A program made the position numbers and the translations under genes. From positions 62,001 through 126,000 of the forward strand of contig NZ_BBIQ01000003.1 in NCBI RefSeq assembly GCF_000730565.1: a stretch of DNA of 64,000 nt, in the 5' to 3' direction. Below, in pieces: positions 1 to 8,937 of the stretch (within the stretch, counting starts at the first letter, position 1; every line of letters starts with the position of its first letter). The DNA comes from Pseudomonas fulva NBRC 16637 = DSM 17717 (lineage in GTDB: Bacteria; Pseudomonadota; Gammaproteobacteria; Pseudomonadales; Pseudomonadaceae). The notes beneath the pieces were generated by a model, which saw only the letters and a list, made by a program, of their open reading frames with translations, was not told the origin of the DNA and did no database searches.

Positions 1-614
1 AGGTCGACCTCTGCGGTATCCAGGTTGTTTTCCGCCAGGGCGCGACGGGCACGGGACTGGTCCAGGTCAGCCGTGCTGCCTACGCCCCGTTCGTTGCGCA
101 GGCCGATCTGGTCGTTCACTCGCAGGTGGGCTTGCAGGTTGTTCTTGGCAAGGCTCACCAGTTCGCGGCGCTTGAGCACTTCCAGGTAGACCTCGATGGC
201 GCGCAAGGCAACGTCTTGAGCCACCGCCTGGGTGTAGTACGCACGGGAAGTGGAGACCGCTTGGGTGCGGCCCACTTCGCTGGAGGTGTTGAACCCATCG
301 AAGATCATCTGCCGCAGGCGCAGGTCGGCCTGGGAGTAGTTGAGGGTTTCTTTGTTATGACGACCTTCTGCGCGCGTATTGGCGTTGTCAGAGCGCTGAC
401 GGCCGTAGCCCGCCACCAAGTCGACGGACGGGTAGTAGCCCCCACGGGCGAACTTCACATCTTCATCAGCAGACAACTTGCTGTTGCGGTTCGAGCTGAC
501 CTGGGGGTGGTAATCCACGGCGCTTTGGACAGCTTCGGTGATCGACATCGCCTGCACGTGGGCACTTGCCAGAGCCAACAGCAACGCGCTGGTGATGGGG
601 TTCAAAAGACGCAT
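1..614 (-). CDS. aggA: TolC-family outer-membrane efflux/secretion protein, N-terminal part (AggA/LapE-like)
   Basis: The gene runs off the left edge, so only the first 204 residues are visible. They begin with a typical Sec signal peptide (about residues 1-22, ending near HVQA) and continue with the TolC N-terminal helical repeat: SITEAVQSAVDYHPQV, YYPSVDLVAGYG, RQMIFDGFNT and SRARRALAENNLDTAEV. TolC proteins form the trimeric outer-membrane channel of type I secretion or efflux systems. In P. putida the copy in this gene neighbourhood is known as AggA or LapE, needed for agglutination and export of the LapA adhesin; that specific role is inferred from family and position. The start ATG at 614 is preceded by GGAGAGG. 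No partner membrane-fusion protein or ABC transporter is visible in the window, as expected for a shared channel. Confidence 0.88.
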   Translation of the reverse strand, partial: MRLLNPITSALLLALASAHVQAMSITEAVQSAVDYHPQVSSNRNSKLSADEDVKFARGGYYPSVDLVAGYGRQRSDNANTRAEGRHNKETLNYSQADLRLRQMIFDGFNTSSEVGRTQAVSTSRAYYTQAVAQDVALRAIEVYLEVLKRRELVSLAKNNLQAHLRVNDQIGLRNERGVGSTADLDQSRARRALAENNLDTAEVD

Positions 615-924
615 GGGTACCTCTCCCTGATCCTGGTTTTTCCTGCAGATCGCCAAAAAAATGACTATATTTTGATGCCGTATAGTGTTGCAGGTTTTTT
701 AGCCCACAGCTAAGTACATTCACTGGAATGAGTAAGAAGATTTATTCATATCAACGTGCCATGTTCGACATTAATTGTCTAACGATTAGTAGGGTTGTTG
801 CTGAATCAGGCGCCACTCGGCGCCGTCCAGATGGCGCTGGACGTGGGCTACAGGCAGTTCCAGAACGGATTTAGATAAAAAACCAGCACGGAAGGTCAAA
901 TTGATATTTGGCGACAAATTATTG
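615..924. other. Intergenic region upstream of aggA
   Basis: About 310 bases lie between the aggA start and the end of the ybaN-like gene. The stretch is AT-richer than its surroundings and must hold the aggA promoter. A short inverted repeat, GACA-ttaat-TGTC, lies at 767-779, roughly 150 bases upstream of the aggA start. I see no convincing gene: the open frame on the minus strand here continues out of the ybaN coding region and has no ribosome binding site of its own. Confidence 0.5.
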
Positions 925-1290
925 TCACTTACGCGGTGTATAGGTTTTTTGTCGAAGAATGTAGACAGTGACGCCCACCGCACTGGCCAGCATGAACAGC
1001 CGTGCCCAAGGAAACGCAACCAGGTAGCAGGAAACGGCGATACTCAACCACATCAGGCCTAGGGCATAAGCCTTGGCTTTGAGCGGCATCCCCTCGCCCC
1101 CGAGATAGCCCCTGATCCAGGGCCCCAGGCGAGGGTGGTTGACCAACCAGTTGTGAAAGCGCGGCGAGCTGCGGGCAAAACACGCCGCTGCCAGCAGGAG
1201 AAACGGCGTGGTCGGCAGTACCGGCAGGAAGATGCCGACCACGCCCAGCGCCACGCTCAGCCAGCCGATGGCCAGCAACAGGTAGCGCAT
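925..1290 (-). CDS. DUF454 / YbaN-family small inner-membrane protein
   Basis: A 121-residue protein with a hydrophobic N-terminal helix (about residues 3-33), a middle loop carrying FHNWLVNHPRLGPWIRGY, and two more membrane helices near residues 72-108. The N-terminal LPTTPFLLLAAACFARSSPRF stretch and the WLVNHPRLGPWI motif are hallmarks of the YbaN (DUF454) family, inner-membrane proteins of unknown function. It starts 7 bases after the stop of the upstream YecA-like gene on the same strand, so the two are probably co-transcribed. Length matches the family. Confidence 0.88.
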   Translation of the reverse strand: MRYLLLAIGWLSVALGVVGIFLPVLPTTPFLLLAAACFARSSPRFHNWLVNHPRLGPWIRGYLGGEGMPLKAKAYALGLMWLSIAVSCYLVAFPWARLFMLASAVGVTVYILRQKTYTPRK

Positions 1291-1296
1291 GCCGGC

Positions 1297-1884
1297 TTAG
1301 TGGTGACGGGGCTTGAGCAGTGCCGGTTTCTCTTCCGGAGCATGCAGCAGCAGGAACAGCGCGGTCAGGGCCTCGGGAATCTGCACGATCATGTCGTCCT
1401 GGAGGCTGGCATTACTGGCGATGTCGGCAAATTCAGGCTGCTCGTCGAACAGGCCAGAACCGACCATGATCGGTAGCAGCATCTCGCTCACTTCTTCCTC
1501 GGCGTTCTCGAACCAGGCTTCCTCACGCAGGAAAACCCCTTCCATGAAGCCGATGCACCAGCCGCGCAGGTCGGAGTCGTCTGGGTCATCGCCCAGATCC
1601 AGGTCGCACGGCAGTTCGAACTCGTCATCGCTGGCCAACTGGCGCGCGATATGGCCTTTGAGGGCAACCAGGGTGGCTTCGATCTCCACGCGCTGGGCCT
1701 CGCTGGCGTAGTGCGGTTCTTCGGCGAACAAGGCGTCGATCCATTCGCGCTCGGGCACCTCCTCGGCGTTAATCGACAAGGCAGTGAGGTAGCCGTGGGC
1801 GGCGACATAGTCCAGCGCTTCTTCGTGCAGCTCATCGGCGTCGAGGAAGGCTTGCAGGCGGGTCAGTTGCTCGGCGAAGGACAT
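1297..1884 (-). CDS. YecA/YgfB (UPF0149) family protein
   Basis: A 195-residue acidic protein starting MSFAEQLTRLQAFLD. An in-frame upstream start at 1926 gives a leader not expected in the family, so the ATG at 1884 (after AAGGTAG) is preferred. The signature DDPDDSDLRGWCIGFMEGV (around residues 105-123) identifies the UPF0149 fold. The C-terminal SEC-C zinc motif of true YecA is absent: the protein ends in a short basic tail, KPALLKPRHH. Function is not established. It probably forms a two-gene operon with the DUF454 protein and is divergent from recQ. Confidence 0.85.
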   Translation of the reverse strand: MSFAEQLTRLQAFLDADELHEEALDYVAAHGYLTALSINAEEVPEREWIDALFAEEPHYASEAQRVEIEATLVALKGHIARQLASDDEFELPCDLDLGDDPDDSDLRGWCIGFMEGVFLREEAWFENAEEEVSEMLLPIMVGSGLFDEQPEFADIASNASLQDDMIVQIPEALTALFLLLHAPEEKPALLKPRHH

Positions 1885-2125
1885 TACGGGGCTACCTTGG
1901 GAATAAACGATACCGAATTCTAGCACCTTGCAGCGTCAGCGGGGCAAAGACACGCCCATCGCAACGGTGCCAGTGCAGGGGGTGGGTGCGGTATACTTGG
2001 CGGTTTCCAGCCAAAGGCCCACCGTTGTCGGGCCCTTGGCAAAAACCGCTTACGCATTCGGCGTGTGCGGCGCGGGTTTTTCGTCCAGCCTGTAGCGGGG
2101 TGGTACGGCGTTTTTGGAGTTGCAC
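1885..2125. promoter_or_regulatory. Divergent promoter region, YecA-like gene / recQ
   Basis: These 240 bases separate two divergent start codons and must contain both promoters. A TATACT hexamer at 1992-1997 is a plausible -10 element for rightward (recQ) transcription, but I see no clear -35. No gene is visible. Confidence 0.4.
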
Positions 2126-4273
2126 ATGCTCGAACAGGCTCAGCGCGTTCTCAAGGACATCTTCGGTTACGACAGCTTCCGAGGGCGCCAGGCAGCGATC
2201 ATCGAATGCGTAGCCAATGGTGGCGATGCCCTGGTGCTGATGCCCACAGGTGGCGGCAAGTCGCTGTGTTTCCAGGTGCCGGGGTTGCTGCGCCCAGGCT
2301 TGACCGTGGTGGTGTCGCCGTTGATCGCACTGATGGACGATCAGGTCGCCACGCTCGATGAACTGGGGGTGTCGGCCGCTGCGCTGAACTCCACGCTCAA
2401 CGCCGAGCAGCAACGTGAGCTGGCCGGGCGCCTGCGCCGCGGCGAGGTGAAGATGCTCTACCTGGCGCCAGAGCGCCTGGTGCAACCGCGCATGCTCGAT
2501 TTTCTGCGCGACCTGGACATTTCGCTGTTCGCCATCGACGAAGCCCACTGCGTATCCCAGTGGGGCCACGATTTTCGCCCCGAATACTTGCAACTGGGCC
2601 AACTGGCCGAGCTGTTCCCCCATGTACCCCGCATCGCGCTCACCGCCACAGCGGACATGCGTACCCGGGAAGAAATCGTCCAGCGTCTGCACCTGCAGGG
2701 GGCCGAGCGCTTCCTGTCGAGCTTCGACCGGCCGAACATCTTCTACCGCATCGTCCCCAAGGAAGCGCCCCGCAAGCAGCTCATGGCATTTCTCGGCGAA
2801 CGCCGTGGAAACGCAGGTATCGTCTATTGCCTGTCGCGCAAGAAAGTCGACGAAACCGCTGCCTTCCTCTGCGACCAAGGCTTCCCGGCGCTGCCATACC
2901 ACGCCGGTCTGCCGGCTGAAACGCGCTCGGCCAACCAGCATCGGTTCCTCAACGAAGAAGGGCTGATCATGGTCGCGACCATCGCCTTTGGCATGGGCAT
3001 CGACAAGCCCAACGTGCGTTTCGTCGCGCACTTGGACCTGCCAAAGTCGCTGGAAGCCTACTACCAGGAAACCGGTCGCGCCGGTCGTGACGGCCTGCCT
3101 TCGGACGCCTGGATGGCGTACGGCTTGCAGGACATGGTCATGCTCAAGCAAATGCTGCAGAACTCCGAAGGTGACGAGCGCCACAAGCGCATCGAGCAGC
3201 ACAAACTCGACGCGATGCTTGCCTTGTGCGAGGAAACACGTTGCCGACGCCAGACCTTGCTGGCGTACTTCGATGAGACGCTGGAACAGCCCTGTGGGCA
3301 CTGCGACAACTGTGTCGACAATGTGCAGACGTGGGATGCAACTGAGCCTGCCCGTCAGGCGTTGTCAGCGGTATTTCGTACTGGCCAGCGTTATGGCGTG
3401 GGGCATTTGGTGGACGTGCTGCTGGGCAAGCAGACCGAGAAAGTGACCAATTTCGGTCATGACAAGCTGTCGGTGTTCGGCGTCGGCAAGGCGCTGGCCG
3501 AGGCCGATTGGCGCTCCCTGTTCCGCCAGCTGGTGGCCCGTGGCCTGGTGGATATCGACCTGGAAGGCTACGGCGGCCTGCGCCTATCGGACAGCTGCCG
3601 GCCGCTGTTGCGGGGCGAGGTCACGTTGCAACTGCGCCGTGACCTGAAGCCGCAGACCGTGGCCAAGGCATCGTCTTCTGGCGGCGGCAGCCCGGCCAGC
3701 CAGTTGGTGCGCGCAGAAGAACGCGAATTGTGGGAAGCGCTGCGCACCTTGCGCCGCAAGCTTGCCGAAGAGCACCGCGTCCCGCCTTACGTCATCTTCC
3801 CGGACTCCACCTTGCTCGAGATGCTGCGCAGCCAGCCGGTGACCCTGAGCGACATGGCGCAGGTCAGCGGTGTTGGCGCCCGCAAGCTGGAACGCTACGG
3901 GCAGGCTTTCCTGGAAGTGCTCAATGGCAGTGGCGGTACCCCTGAGGCGCCGAAGGTGGTACTGGACTTGCGTCATGAGTTGGTCAGCCTGGCCCGCGCC
4001 GGCATGACGCCGGCGCAGATCGCCGGCCAGCTCGACTGCACGGAAAAGAATGTCTACAGCCTGCTGGCCGAGGCGTTGGGGCGTCAGGAGCTTAACCTCG
4101 AACAGGCGCTGGACCTGCCGGAAGATCTTCTGTCGGAGATCCAGGATGCCTTCCTCGACGGCGAAGGCGAATTGCCACCCGTTTCCACCATTGCGCCGTT
4201 GTTCGGATCACGTGTGCCAGACGGCGTCTTGCACTGCGTGCGCGCCGCCTTGGCGGCAGAGTTCGAGCTGTAA
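2126..4273 (+). CDS. recQ: ATP-dependent DNA helicase RecQ
   Basis: A 715-residue superfamily 2 helicase that unwinds DNA 3' to 5' in recombination and fork repair. The visible domains run in the RecQ order. The helicase core has Walker A PTGGGKS (40-46), DEAH (138-141) with the RecQ-specific [14 protein letters not shown] loop, and motif [13 protein letters not shown] zinc-binding RQC region carries CEETRC and CGHCDNC (about 375-402), and a C-terminal HRDC domain lies around residues 525-600. The ATG at 2126 is preceded by GGAG with good spacing; a TTG twelve bases upstream is possible but lacks a site. The C-terminal 100 residues extend beyond the E. coli protein, as is common in Pseudomonas. 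Confidence 0.97.
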   Translation: MLEQAQRVLKDIFGYDSFRGRQAAIIECVANGGDALVLMPTGGGKSLCFQVPGLLRPGLTVVVSPLIALMDDQVATLDELGVSAAALNSTLNAEQQRELAGRLRRGEVKMLYLAPERLVQPRMLDFLRDLDISLFAIDEAHCVSQWGHDFRPEYLQLGQLAELFPHVPRIALTATADMRTREEIVQRLHLQGAERFLSSFDRPNIFYRIVPKEAPRKQLMAFLGERRGNAGIVYCLSRKKVDETAAFLCDQGFPALPYHAGLPAETRSANQHRFLNEEGLIMVATIAFGMGIDKPNVRFVAHLDLPKSLEAYYQETGRAGRDGLPSDAWMAYGLQDMVMLKQMLQNSEGDERHKRIEQHKLDAMLALCEETRCRRQTLLAYFDETLEQPCGHCDNCVDNVQTWDATEPARQALSAVFRTGQRYGVGHLVDVLLGKQTEKVTNFGHDKLSVFGVGKALAEADWRSLFRQLVARGLVDIDLEGYGGLRLSDSCRPLLRGEVTLQLRRDLKPQTVAKASSSGGGSPASQLVRAEERELWEALRTLRRKLAEEHRVPPYVIFPDSTLLEMLRSQPVTLSDMAQVSGVGARKLERYGQAFLEVLNGSGGTPEAPKVVLDLRHELVSLARAGMTPAQIAGQLDCTEKNVYSLLAEALGRQELNLEQALDLPEDLLSEIQDAFLDGEGELPPVSTIAPLFGSRVPDGVLHCVRAALAAEFEL

Positions 4274-4381
4274 CGATGCACGCTGCCTTGCCCCAAGCGG
4301 TTTGCTGATCCGTGTCATGCCAGCGCATGTTTCCCCTGCAGCAGCGCGACCGGACGGCTTGCCTCGTCGCGCCGCGCATGA

Positions 4382-4393
4382 TTAGCTGCCTAA
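4382..4393. promoter_or_regulatory. SlyA/MarR-type palindrome, candidate autoregulatory operator
   Basis: TTAG-ctgc-CTAA is an inverted repeat 28 bases upstream of the MarR-family start codon. It resembles the SlyA consensus TTAGCAAGCTAA. MarR/SlyA proteins commonly repress their own genes from such sites; that role here is inference. Confidence 0.45.
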
Positions 4394-4421
4394 CAATTAG
4401 AACTGTTCAACGAGTCGCTTT

Positions 4422-4859
4422 ATGCCCCTGACCGACAATCAACACCGCTTCGGCATGCAGCTTGCCCAGATGTCCCGTGGTTGGCGTGCCGAGCTTGATC
4501 GCCGCCTGGCCGGCCTCAATCTGTCGCAGGCGCGGTGGCTGGTGCTGCTGCACCTGGCGCGGTTCGAGGAGGCGCCCACCCAGCGCGAACTGGCCCAGAG
4601 CGTCGGCGTCGAGGGCCCGACCCTGGCGCGGTTGCTCGACAGCCTCGAAGGGCAGGGGCTGGTGCGCCGCCAGGCCGTTGTCGAAGACCGGCGGGCCAAG
4701 AAGATTGTGCTGTGCCCCCCGGCCAAGCCCCTGATCGAGCAGATCGAGACCATCGCCAATCAGCTACGCATCGAGCTTTTCACAGGTGTCGACGAAGCAG
4801 ACCTTGAGGTCTGCATGCGGGTCCATGCCAAGATTCTGGGCAACCTCGAAAAGCCCTGA
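4422..4859 (+). CDS. MarR/SlyA-family transcriptional regulator
   Basis: A 145-residue winged-helix protein. The recognition region reads TQRELAQSVGVEGPTLARLLDSLEGQGLVRR (given here as the span at about residues 52-82), followed by the wing EDRRAKKIVL, both diagnostic of MarR/SlyA. These dimers typically repress efflux or stress genes and release DNA on binding phenolic ligands or on oxidation. The start ATG lacks a clear Shine-Dalgarno sequence. A SlyA-like palindrome sits just upstream. The next gene, a small SelW-like redox protein, begins 24 bases downstream and may be co-transcribed, but that does not reveal the ligand. Confidence 0.9.
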   Translation: MPLTDNQHRFGMQLAQMSRGWRAELDRRLAGLNLSQARWLVLLHLARFEEAPTQRELAQSVGVEGPTLARLLDSLEGQGLVRRQAVVEDRRAKKIVLCPPAKPLIEQIETIANQLRIELFTGVDEADLEVCMRVHAKILGNLEKP

Positions 4860-4883
4860 TCCATCGATTGCGAGGGGTATCAC

Positions 4884-5165
4884 ATGACCGAGCCAAAGCC
4901 TGAAATCATCATCACCTATTGCACCCAGTGCCAGTGGCTGTTGCGTGCCGGCTGGCTGGCCCAAGAGCTACTCAGTACGTTTGGCCAGGACCTGGGGCAG
5001 GTGGCCTTGCAGCCCGCCAGCGGCGGCGTCTTTCGCATCACGTGCGATGGCGTGCAGGTGTGGGAGCGCAAGGCCGATGGCGGCTTCCCCGAAGCGAAGG
5101 TGCTCAAGCAGCGCATACGCGATCAGATCGATCCACAGCGCGACCTGGGTCACAACGATCGCTGA
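4884..5165 (+). CDS. SelT/SelW/SelH (Rdx) family selenoprotein-like protein
   Basis: A 93-residue thioredoxin-like protein beginning MTEPKPEIIITYCTQCQW. The CxxC motif (CTQC) after the first beta strand and the C-terminal VWERKADGGFPEAKVLKQRIRD stretch are the signature of the Rdx family. Here cysteine replaces the selenocysteine of animal SelW. The family is thought to act in thiol redox homeostasis, but no bacterial substrate is known. The start follows GAGGGGTATCAC. It lies 24 bases after the MarR-family gene on the same strand. Confidence 0.9.
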   Translation: MTEPKPEIIITYCTQCQWLLRAGWLAQELLSTFGQDLGQVALQPASGGVFRITCDGVQVWERKADGGFPEAKVLKQRIRDQIDPQRDLGHNDR

Positions 5166-5210
5166 CCGCCCTGGCCGTGTCGATACCGCGGGCAGTCTGG
5201 CCCTTTGGCG

Positions 5211-5522
5211 TCAGAGGCGCACCTTGCCCAGTAGCACGTCCCTGAACATCGCAAAATCCCCCAGCAGGCTGTAGAAGGGATAGGTAAAGGTCGCTGGCCG
5301 ATTCTTCTCGAAAAAGAAATGACCTACCCAGGCCAGGCCGTAGCCGACCACGGGCACGGCGAGCAGCAGCATCCACTTGCCGCTACCAATGGCATAGGCC
5401 AGCAGGGCAATGACCAGGCTGGTGCCCACGAAGTGCAGACGGCGGCACGTGGGGTTGCTGTGCTCACTGAGGTAGTAGGGATAGAACTCGGCGAAGGTTC
5501 GGAATTGCGCTGTGCGGTCCAT
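5211..5522 (-). CDS. Mpo1-like (DUF962/YGL010w) small membrane protein
   Basis: A 103-residue protein starting MDRTAQFRTFAEFYPYYLSEH. The NPTCRRLHFVGTSL segment and the HFFFEKNRPATF motif, with histidines next to two membrane helices, are characteristic of the DUF962/Mpo1 family. Yeast Mpo1 is a dioxygenase for 2-hydroxy fatty acids, so an Fe-dependent lipid role is possible but untested in bacteria. The ATG at 5522 is chosen because GGAG lies 8 bases upstream; an earlier in-frame ATG at 5561 lacks one. It is convergent with the SelW-like gene and divergent from the AraC regulator. Confidence 0.88.
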   Translation of the reverse strand: MDRTAQFRTFAEFYPYYLSEHSNPTCRRLHFVGTSLVIALLAYAIGSGKWMLLLAVPVVGYGLAWVGHFFFEKNRPATFTYPFYSLLGDFAMFRDVLLGKVRL

Positions 5523-5675
5523 GACACTGCTCCGGAAGGTTGACTGGCGAATGATAGACACGGCGTGGAGCCTGATTCGAGTCTAGAGTCACTGACGAGG
5601 CGTACCAGTGACAATAGGCGCCAATTGAGTATCCTTGGGGTTCACCGCAGGAGCGGTCAGCATAAGAAGCGTGCC

Positions 5676-6737
5676 ATGAGCGAAAGAACCACCTCCGCCA
5701 GCTGGGCATCTGGGATCGTCAAGGCGCTGGAGCTCGAAGGGCTCGATTGCCAGGCCATGTTCAAGCAGCTGGGGCTGGACTTCGCTGCTCTCGATGATCC
5801 GGATGCGCGCTTCCCGCAGGACGCCATGACCCGGCTCTGGCAACTGGCGGTGGAGCTGTCGGGCAATGAAGCAATAGGCCTGAACATGGCGCGCGTGGTC
5901 AGGCCTGCATCCTTTCATGTGGTGGGCTACGCGCTGATGTCCAGCCGTACCCTGGCCGAAGGCTTCGCACGGCTGGTGCGCTATCAGCGCATCATTGCCG
6001 AAAGTTCTGACTTGAGCTTCATCCTCACCCCTGAAGGCTATTCGCTGATCCTGACCGTGCACGGCGACCACTTGCCGCCCACCCGGCACAGTGCCGAGGC
6101 GTCGCTGGCCTGTGCGCTGTCCTTGTGCAAATGGCTTAGCGGCCGGCCAGTGCAGCCGCGGCGGGTACTGATACAGGGGCCACCGCCCAAGCACCTGGAA
6201 CCCTACAAGGTAGCCTTTCATTCCCCGTTGATCTTCAATGCCCCCCACGATGCTCTGGTGTTCGAGCGGGCTGACATGGAGGCACCCCTGCCCACGGCCA
6301 ACGAAGCCATGGCCGTGTTGCACGATCGGTTCGCCGGTGAGTACCTGGCACGTTTCTCGGAGAGCCGGGTGACCCATCGGGTGCGTCAGGTGCTGTGCCG
6401 CATCCTGCCCCAGGGCGAGCCCAAGCGTGAAACCCTGGCACAGGCACTGCACCTGTCCCAGCGCACCTTGCAGCGCCGGCTGCAAGACGAGGGCACCAGC
6501 TTCCAGGCGTTACTTGACGATACCCGGCGCGAATTGGCCGAACAGTACCTGGCCCAGCCCACCATGACCTTGCTGGAAACTGCCTACCTGCTTGGCTTCG
6601 CCGACCCTAGCAACTTCTATCGGGCCTTTCGCCGTTGGTTTGGCGTCACGCCCAGCGAGTACCGGGCACGCCTGGGCACCGATCTCGACGCCGTCAGTGA
6701 CGCCAGAAAGCCGGCATGCACAACACCAGCACGGTGA
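5676..6737 (+). CDS. AraC-family regulator with arabinose-binding-type N-terminal domain
   Basis: A 353-residue regulator. The N-terminal two thirds match the AraC arabinose-binding-like family found in OruR- and PchR-neighbour regulators (EGLDCQAMFKQLGLD, RPASFHVVGYALMSSRTL). The C-terminal 80 residues form the paired helix-turn-helix, with LHLSQRTLQRRLQDEG and the second-helix signature AYLLGFADPSNFYRAFRRWF. The start at 5676 is selected because it begins the conserved domain. The inducer is unknown. Its final 44 bases overlap the 3' end of trkH on the opposite strand. Nearby genes do not suggest an obvious regulated pathway. Confidence 0.9.
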   Translation: MSERTTSASWASGIVKALELEGLDCQAMFKQLGLDFAALDDPDARFPQDAMTRLWQLAVELSGNEAIGLNMARVVRPASFHVVGYALMSSRTLAEGFARLVRYQRIIAESSDLSFILTPEGYSLILTVHGDHLPPTRHSAEASLACALSLCKWLSGRPVQPRRVLIQGPPPKHLEPYKVAFHSPLIFNAPHDALVFERADMEAPLPTANEAMAVLHDRFAGEYLARFSESRVTHRVRQVLCRILPQGEPKRETLAQALHLSQRTLQRRLQDEGTSFQALLDDTRRELAEQYLAQPTMTLLETAYLLGFADPSNFYRAFRRWFGVTPSEYRARLGTDLDAVSDARKPACTTPAR

Positions 6738-8148
6738 TGATTTCCAGCCGGCCCAGCAGCATGCCGCCGGCCAGGATCCACTTCGCAGCGTCGGGCAGTT
6801 TGGCGTAGTTGCCGGACGGCCCGATCACTTCGCCAAGGCCGGGGCCCACACCGGACACCGTCCCGGCCGCGCCGGTCAGGGCGGTCATCCAGTCGACCCC
6901 CAGCAATGACAGCAGCAATGCCATCACGCAGATGGTGATGGCGAAGAAGAAGGAAAACGTGAGGATGGAGCGTACGATTTCTTCGTCGAGGCGATGCCCG
7001 TTGTACTTCTGCTTGATCACCGCCCGGGGGTGTATCAACTGGTTGAGGTTAGCCTTGAGCAGGATGTAGGCCACCTGGAACCGGAATATCTTGATGCCGC
7101 CGGCCGTCGAGCCGGAGCACCCGCCCACGAATCCCAGGTAGAAGAACAGCATCAACGAAAAATTGCCCCACAGGCTGTAGTCACCCAACGCAAACCCTGT
7201 GGTGGTCACGACCGAGGTCACGTTCAGTGCGACGTGACGCAAGGCATCGAGCCAGTGCAGGTTGGTGGTGTACCAGTACCAGGTGCCCAGTATCACCCAG
7301 GTCGCGACCAGCATGCCCAGCAAGCCTTGCACCTGTTGATCACGTATCAGGGCCCCGCGGTTGCCGCGCAACGTGGCCACGTACAAGGTGAACGGCAGGC
7401 TGCCGAGGATCATCACCACCACGGCCACCCAGTGCACGGCGGGCATGTCCCATTTGGCCAGGGACTGGTCGGACGTTGAAAAACCGCCGGTGGAGATCGC
7501 CGACATGGCGTGGTTGATCGCATCGAACGGGCTCATGCCGGCCCACCAGAACGCCAGGGCACCGAAAATGGAAAACCCGACATAGACCCCGACGATGGAC
7601 TTGGCGACCATGTGCGAGCGCGGCATCACCTTCTCGGAGCGGTCCGAGGATTCGGTCTGGAACAGCCTCATGCCGCCGATGCGCAACAGGGGAAGAATGG
7701 CCACCGCCATGGCGATGAAGCCGATGCCGCCCAGCCAGTGCAGCATCGAGCGCCACATCAGGATGCCGGGCGACATGCTGTCCAGGCCGCTGAGTACGGT
7801 AGCGCCAGTGGCGGTGATGCCCGACATGCTTTCGAAAAACGCATCGGTGTAGCTGATGTGCTGCGTAAGCAGAAAGGGCAGGGCAGCGAATACGCACACC
7901 ACCACCCAGGAACACACCGTCAGCAGGTACATGTCACGCGGACGCAAATGCACGTGCTCCGGCCTGCCGGGCACTACCAGCAGCAGGCCCGCCACGAAGG
8001 TGATCAGGCTCGACCAGAGAAAGGACGGCAGGTCGCTGGTGCGTTCGAAAATCACCAAGGTAGCCATGGGGACAGCCATGCCCACGGCGAGGGTGATGAG
8101 GAAGATGCCGATGATGAAACCAATGATCCTTAAGGTCGGCAACGCCAT
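6694..8148 (-). CDS. trkH: Trk system potassium uptake protein TrkH
   Basis: A 484-residue polytopic inner-membrane protein, the ion-conducting subunit of the Trk K+ transporter, which works with cytoplasmic TrkA (not in this window). It has about ten hydrophobic segments and the four pore-loop repeats; SMSGITATGATVLSG and SAISTGGFSTSDQS are typical selectivity-filter regions with conserved glycines, and GGCSGSTAGGIKIFR is a third. Length matches E. coli TrkH (483). It is convergent with, and overlaps by 44 bases, the AraC-family gene. Confidence 0.96.
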   Translation of the reverse strand: MALPTLRIIGFIIGIFLITLAVGMAVPMATLVIFERTSDLPSFLWSSLITFVAGLLLVVPGRPEHVHLRPRDMYLLTVCSWVVVCVFAALPFLLTQHISYTDAFFESMSGITATGATVLSGLDSMSPGILMWRSMLHWLGGIGFIAMAVAILPLLRIGGMRLFQTESSDRSEKVMPRSHMVAKSIVGVYVGFSIFGALAFWWAGMSPFDAINHAMSAISTGGFSTSDQSLAKWDMPAVHWVAVVVMILGSLPFTLYVATLRGNRGALIRDQQVQGLLGMLVATWVILGTWYWYTTNLHWLDALRHVALNVTSVVTTTGFALGDYSLWGNFSLMLFFYLGFVGGCSGSTAGGIKIFRFQVAYILLKANLNQLIHPRAVIKQKYNGHRLDEEIVRSILTFSFFFAITICVMALLLSLLGVDWMTALTGAAGTVSGVGPGLGEVIGPSGNYAKLPDAAKWILAGGMLLGRLEIITVLVLCMPAFWRH

Positions 8149-8315
8149 GTGTTCTGCTCGGGCTCGAAACGGAAGGGCGCCATTCTACCTGTGGGGCGCA
8201 AAGGCTCAAGGCCAAGCTGCATCTTCATGCTGCAGGTCTCCGACGAGGTCGGGCTTGCAGCCTGGGGCCGGGCCCTTGAGAATGGCCGCACATTCATGTT
8301 CCAGGAGGGTAGCCG

Positions 8316-8876
8316 ATGGAGGCTCTCGACGCATTGCTCAACCGGGTTTCGGTCCCGCGCCTGACCGACCCTGCGCCCAACGATGCCCAGCGTGAGGCCT
8401 TGTTTCAGGCTGCGCTGCGGGCCCCGGACCACGGTCAGCTACGCCCGTGGCGCTTTCTGACCATCGAAGGCCAAGCACGCGAGCGGTTGGGTGAACTGTT
8501 CGCCAGCGCGGTTCAGAAGCGCGGTGATGCCAGTGAGGCGGCATTGAGCAAGGCCCGCGCCATGCCGCTACGCGCGCCCTTGCTGATCGTGGTCATTGCC
8601 CATTTGCACAAGCAGCACCCCAAGGTCCCAGTGCTCGAGCAGCAACTGGCAGCAGGGTGCGCCGCCCACGGCATACTGATTGCCGCGCACGCCCAGGGCG
8701 TGGGTGCCGTATGGCGTACCGGAGACCTGGCCTTCGATGCCCATGTTCATGAAGGCCTGGGCTTGGCAGAAAACGAGGAGCTGCTTGGCTTCCTGTATGT
8801 GGGTACGCCCATGACCGAGCCTCGCACGGCGCCTGTGCTCGCCACTGCCGACTTCGTCAGCGCCTGGGGCGACTGA
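8316..8876 (+). CDS. Nitroreductase family protein (YdjA-like)
   Basis: A 186-residue FMN-dependent oxidoreductase of the short YdjA subgroup. The early RVSVPRLTDPAP and LRAPDHGQLRPWRF segments contact FMN in this subgroup. The later AAGCAAHGILIAAHAQGVGAVWRTG and LGFLYVGTP segments complete the fold. Such enzymes reduce nitro- or quinone-like compounds with NAD(P)H; the natural substrate is unknown. The start ATG follows a strong AGGAGGGT site. It is monocistronic, between divergent trkH and a convergent histidine kinase gene. Confidence 0.92.
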   Translation: MEALDALLNRVSVPRLTDPAPNDAQREALFQAALRAPDHGQLRPWRFLTIEGQARERLGELFASAVQKRGDASEAALSKARAMPLRAPLLIVVIAHLHKQHPKVPVLEQQLAAGCAAHGILIAAHAQGVGAVWRTGDLAFDAHVHEGLGLAENEELLGFLYVGTPMTEPRTAPVLATADFVSAWGD

Positions 8877-8937
8877 CCGCCCAGCCCGCCGCGTTTGACC
8901 CAAGCCGCTGGCCTTGGCGCAGACCTGCGTGGTGGCG

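Noticed and set aside
786-1019. Minus-strand frame overlapping the end of the ybaN-like gene
   Set aside because: It starts inside the DUF454 coding region in another frame, has no upstream site, and its product matches nothing I recognise.
1892-3301. Long open frame antisense to recQ
   Set aside because: It mirrors the codon structure of recQ, has no recognisable domains and no ribosome binding site. Similar long antisense frames over ydiJ (20336-22507), alaS-lysC (44099-46432), rluB (15691-17268) and the bkd genes (54352-56862) were rejected for the same reason: high-GC coding DNA keeps opposite frames open.
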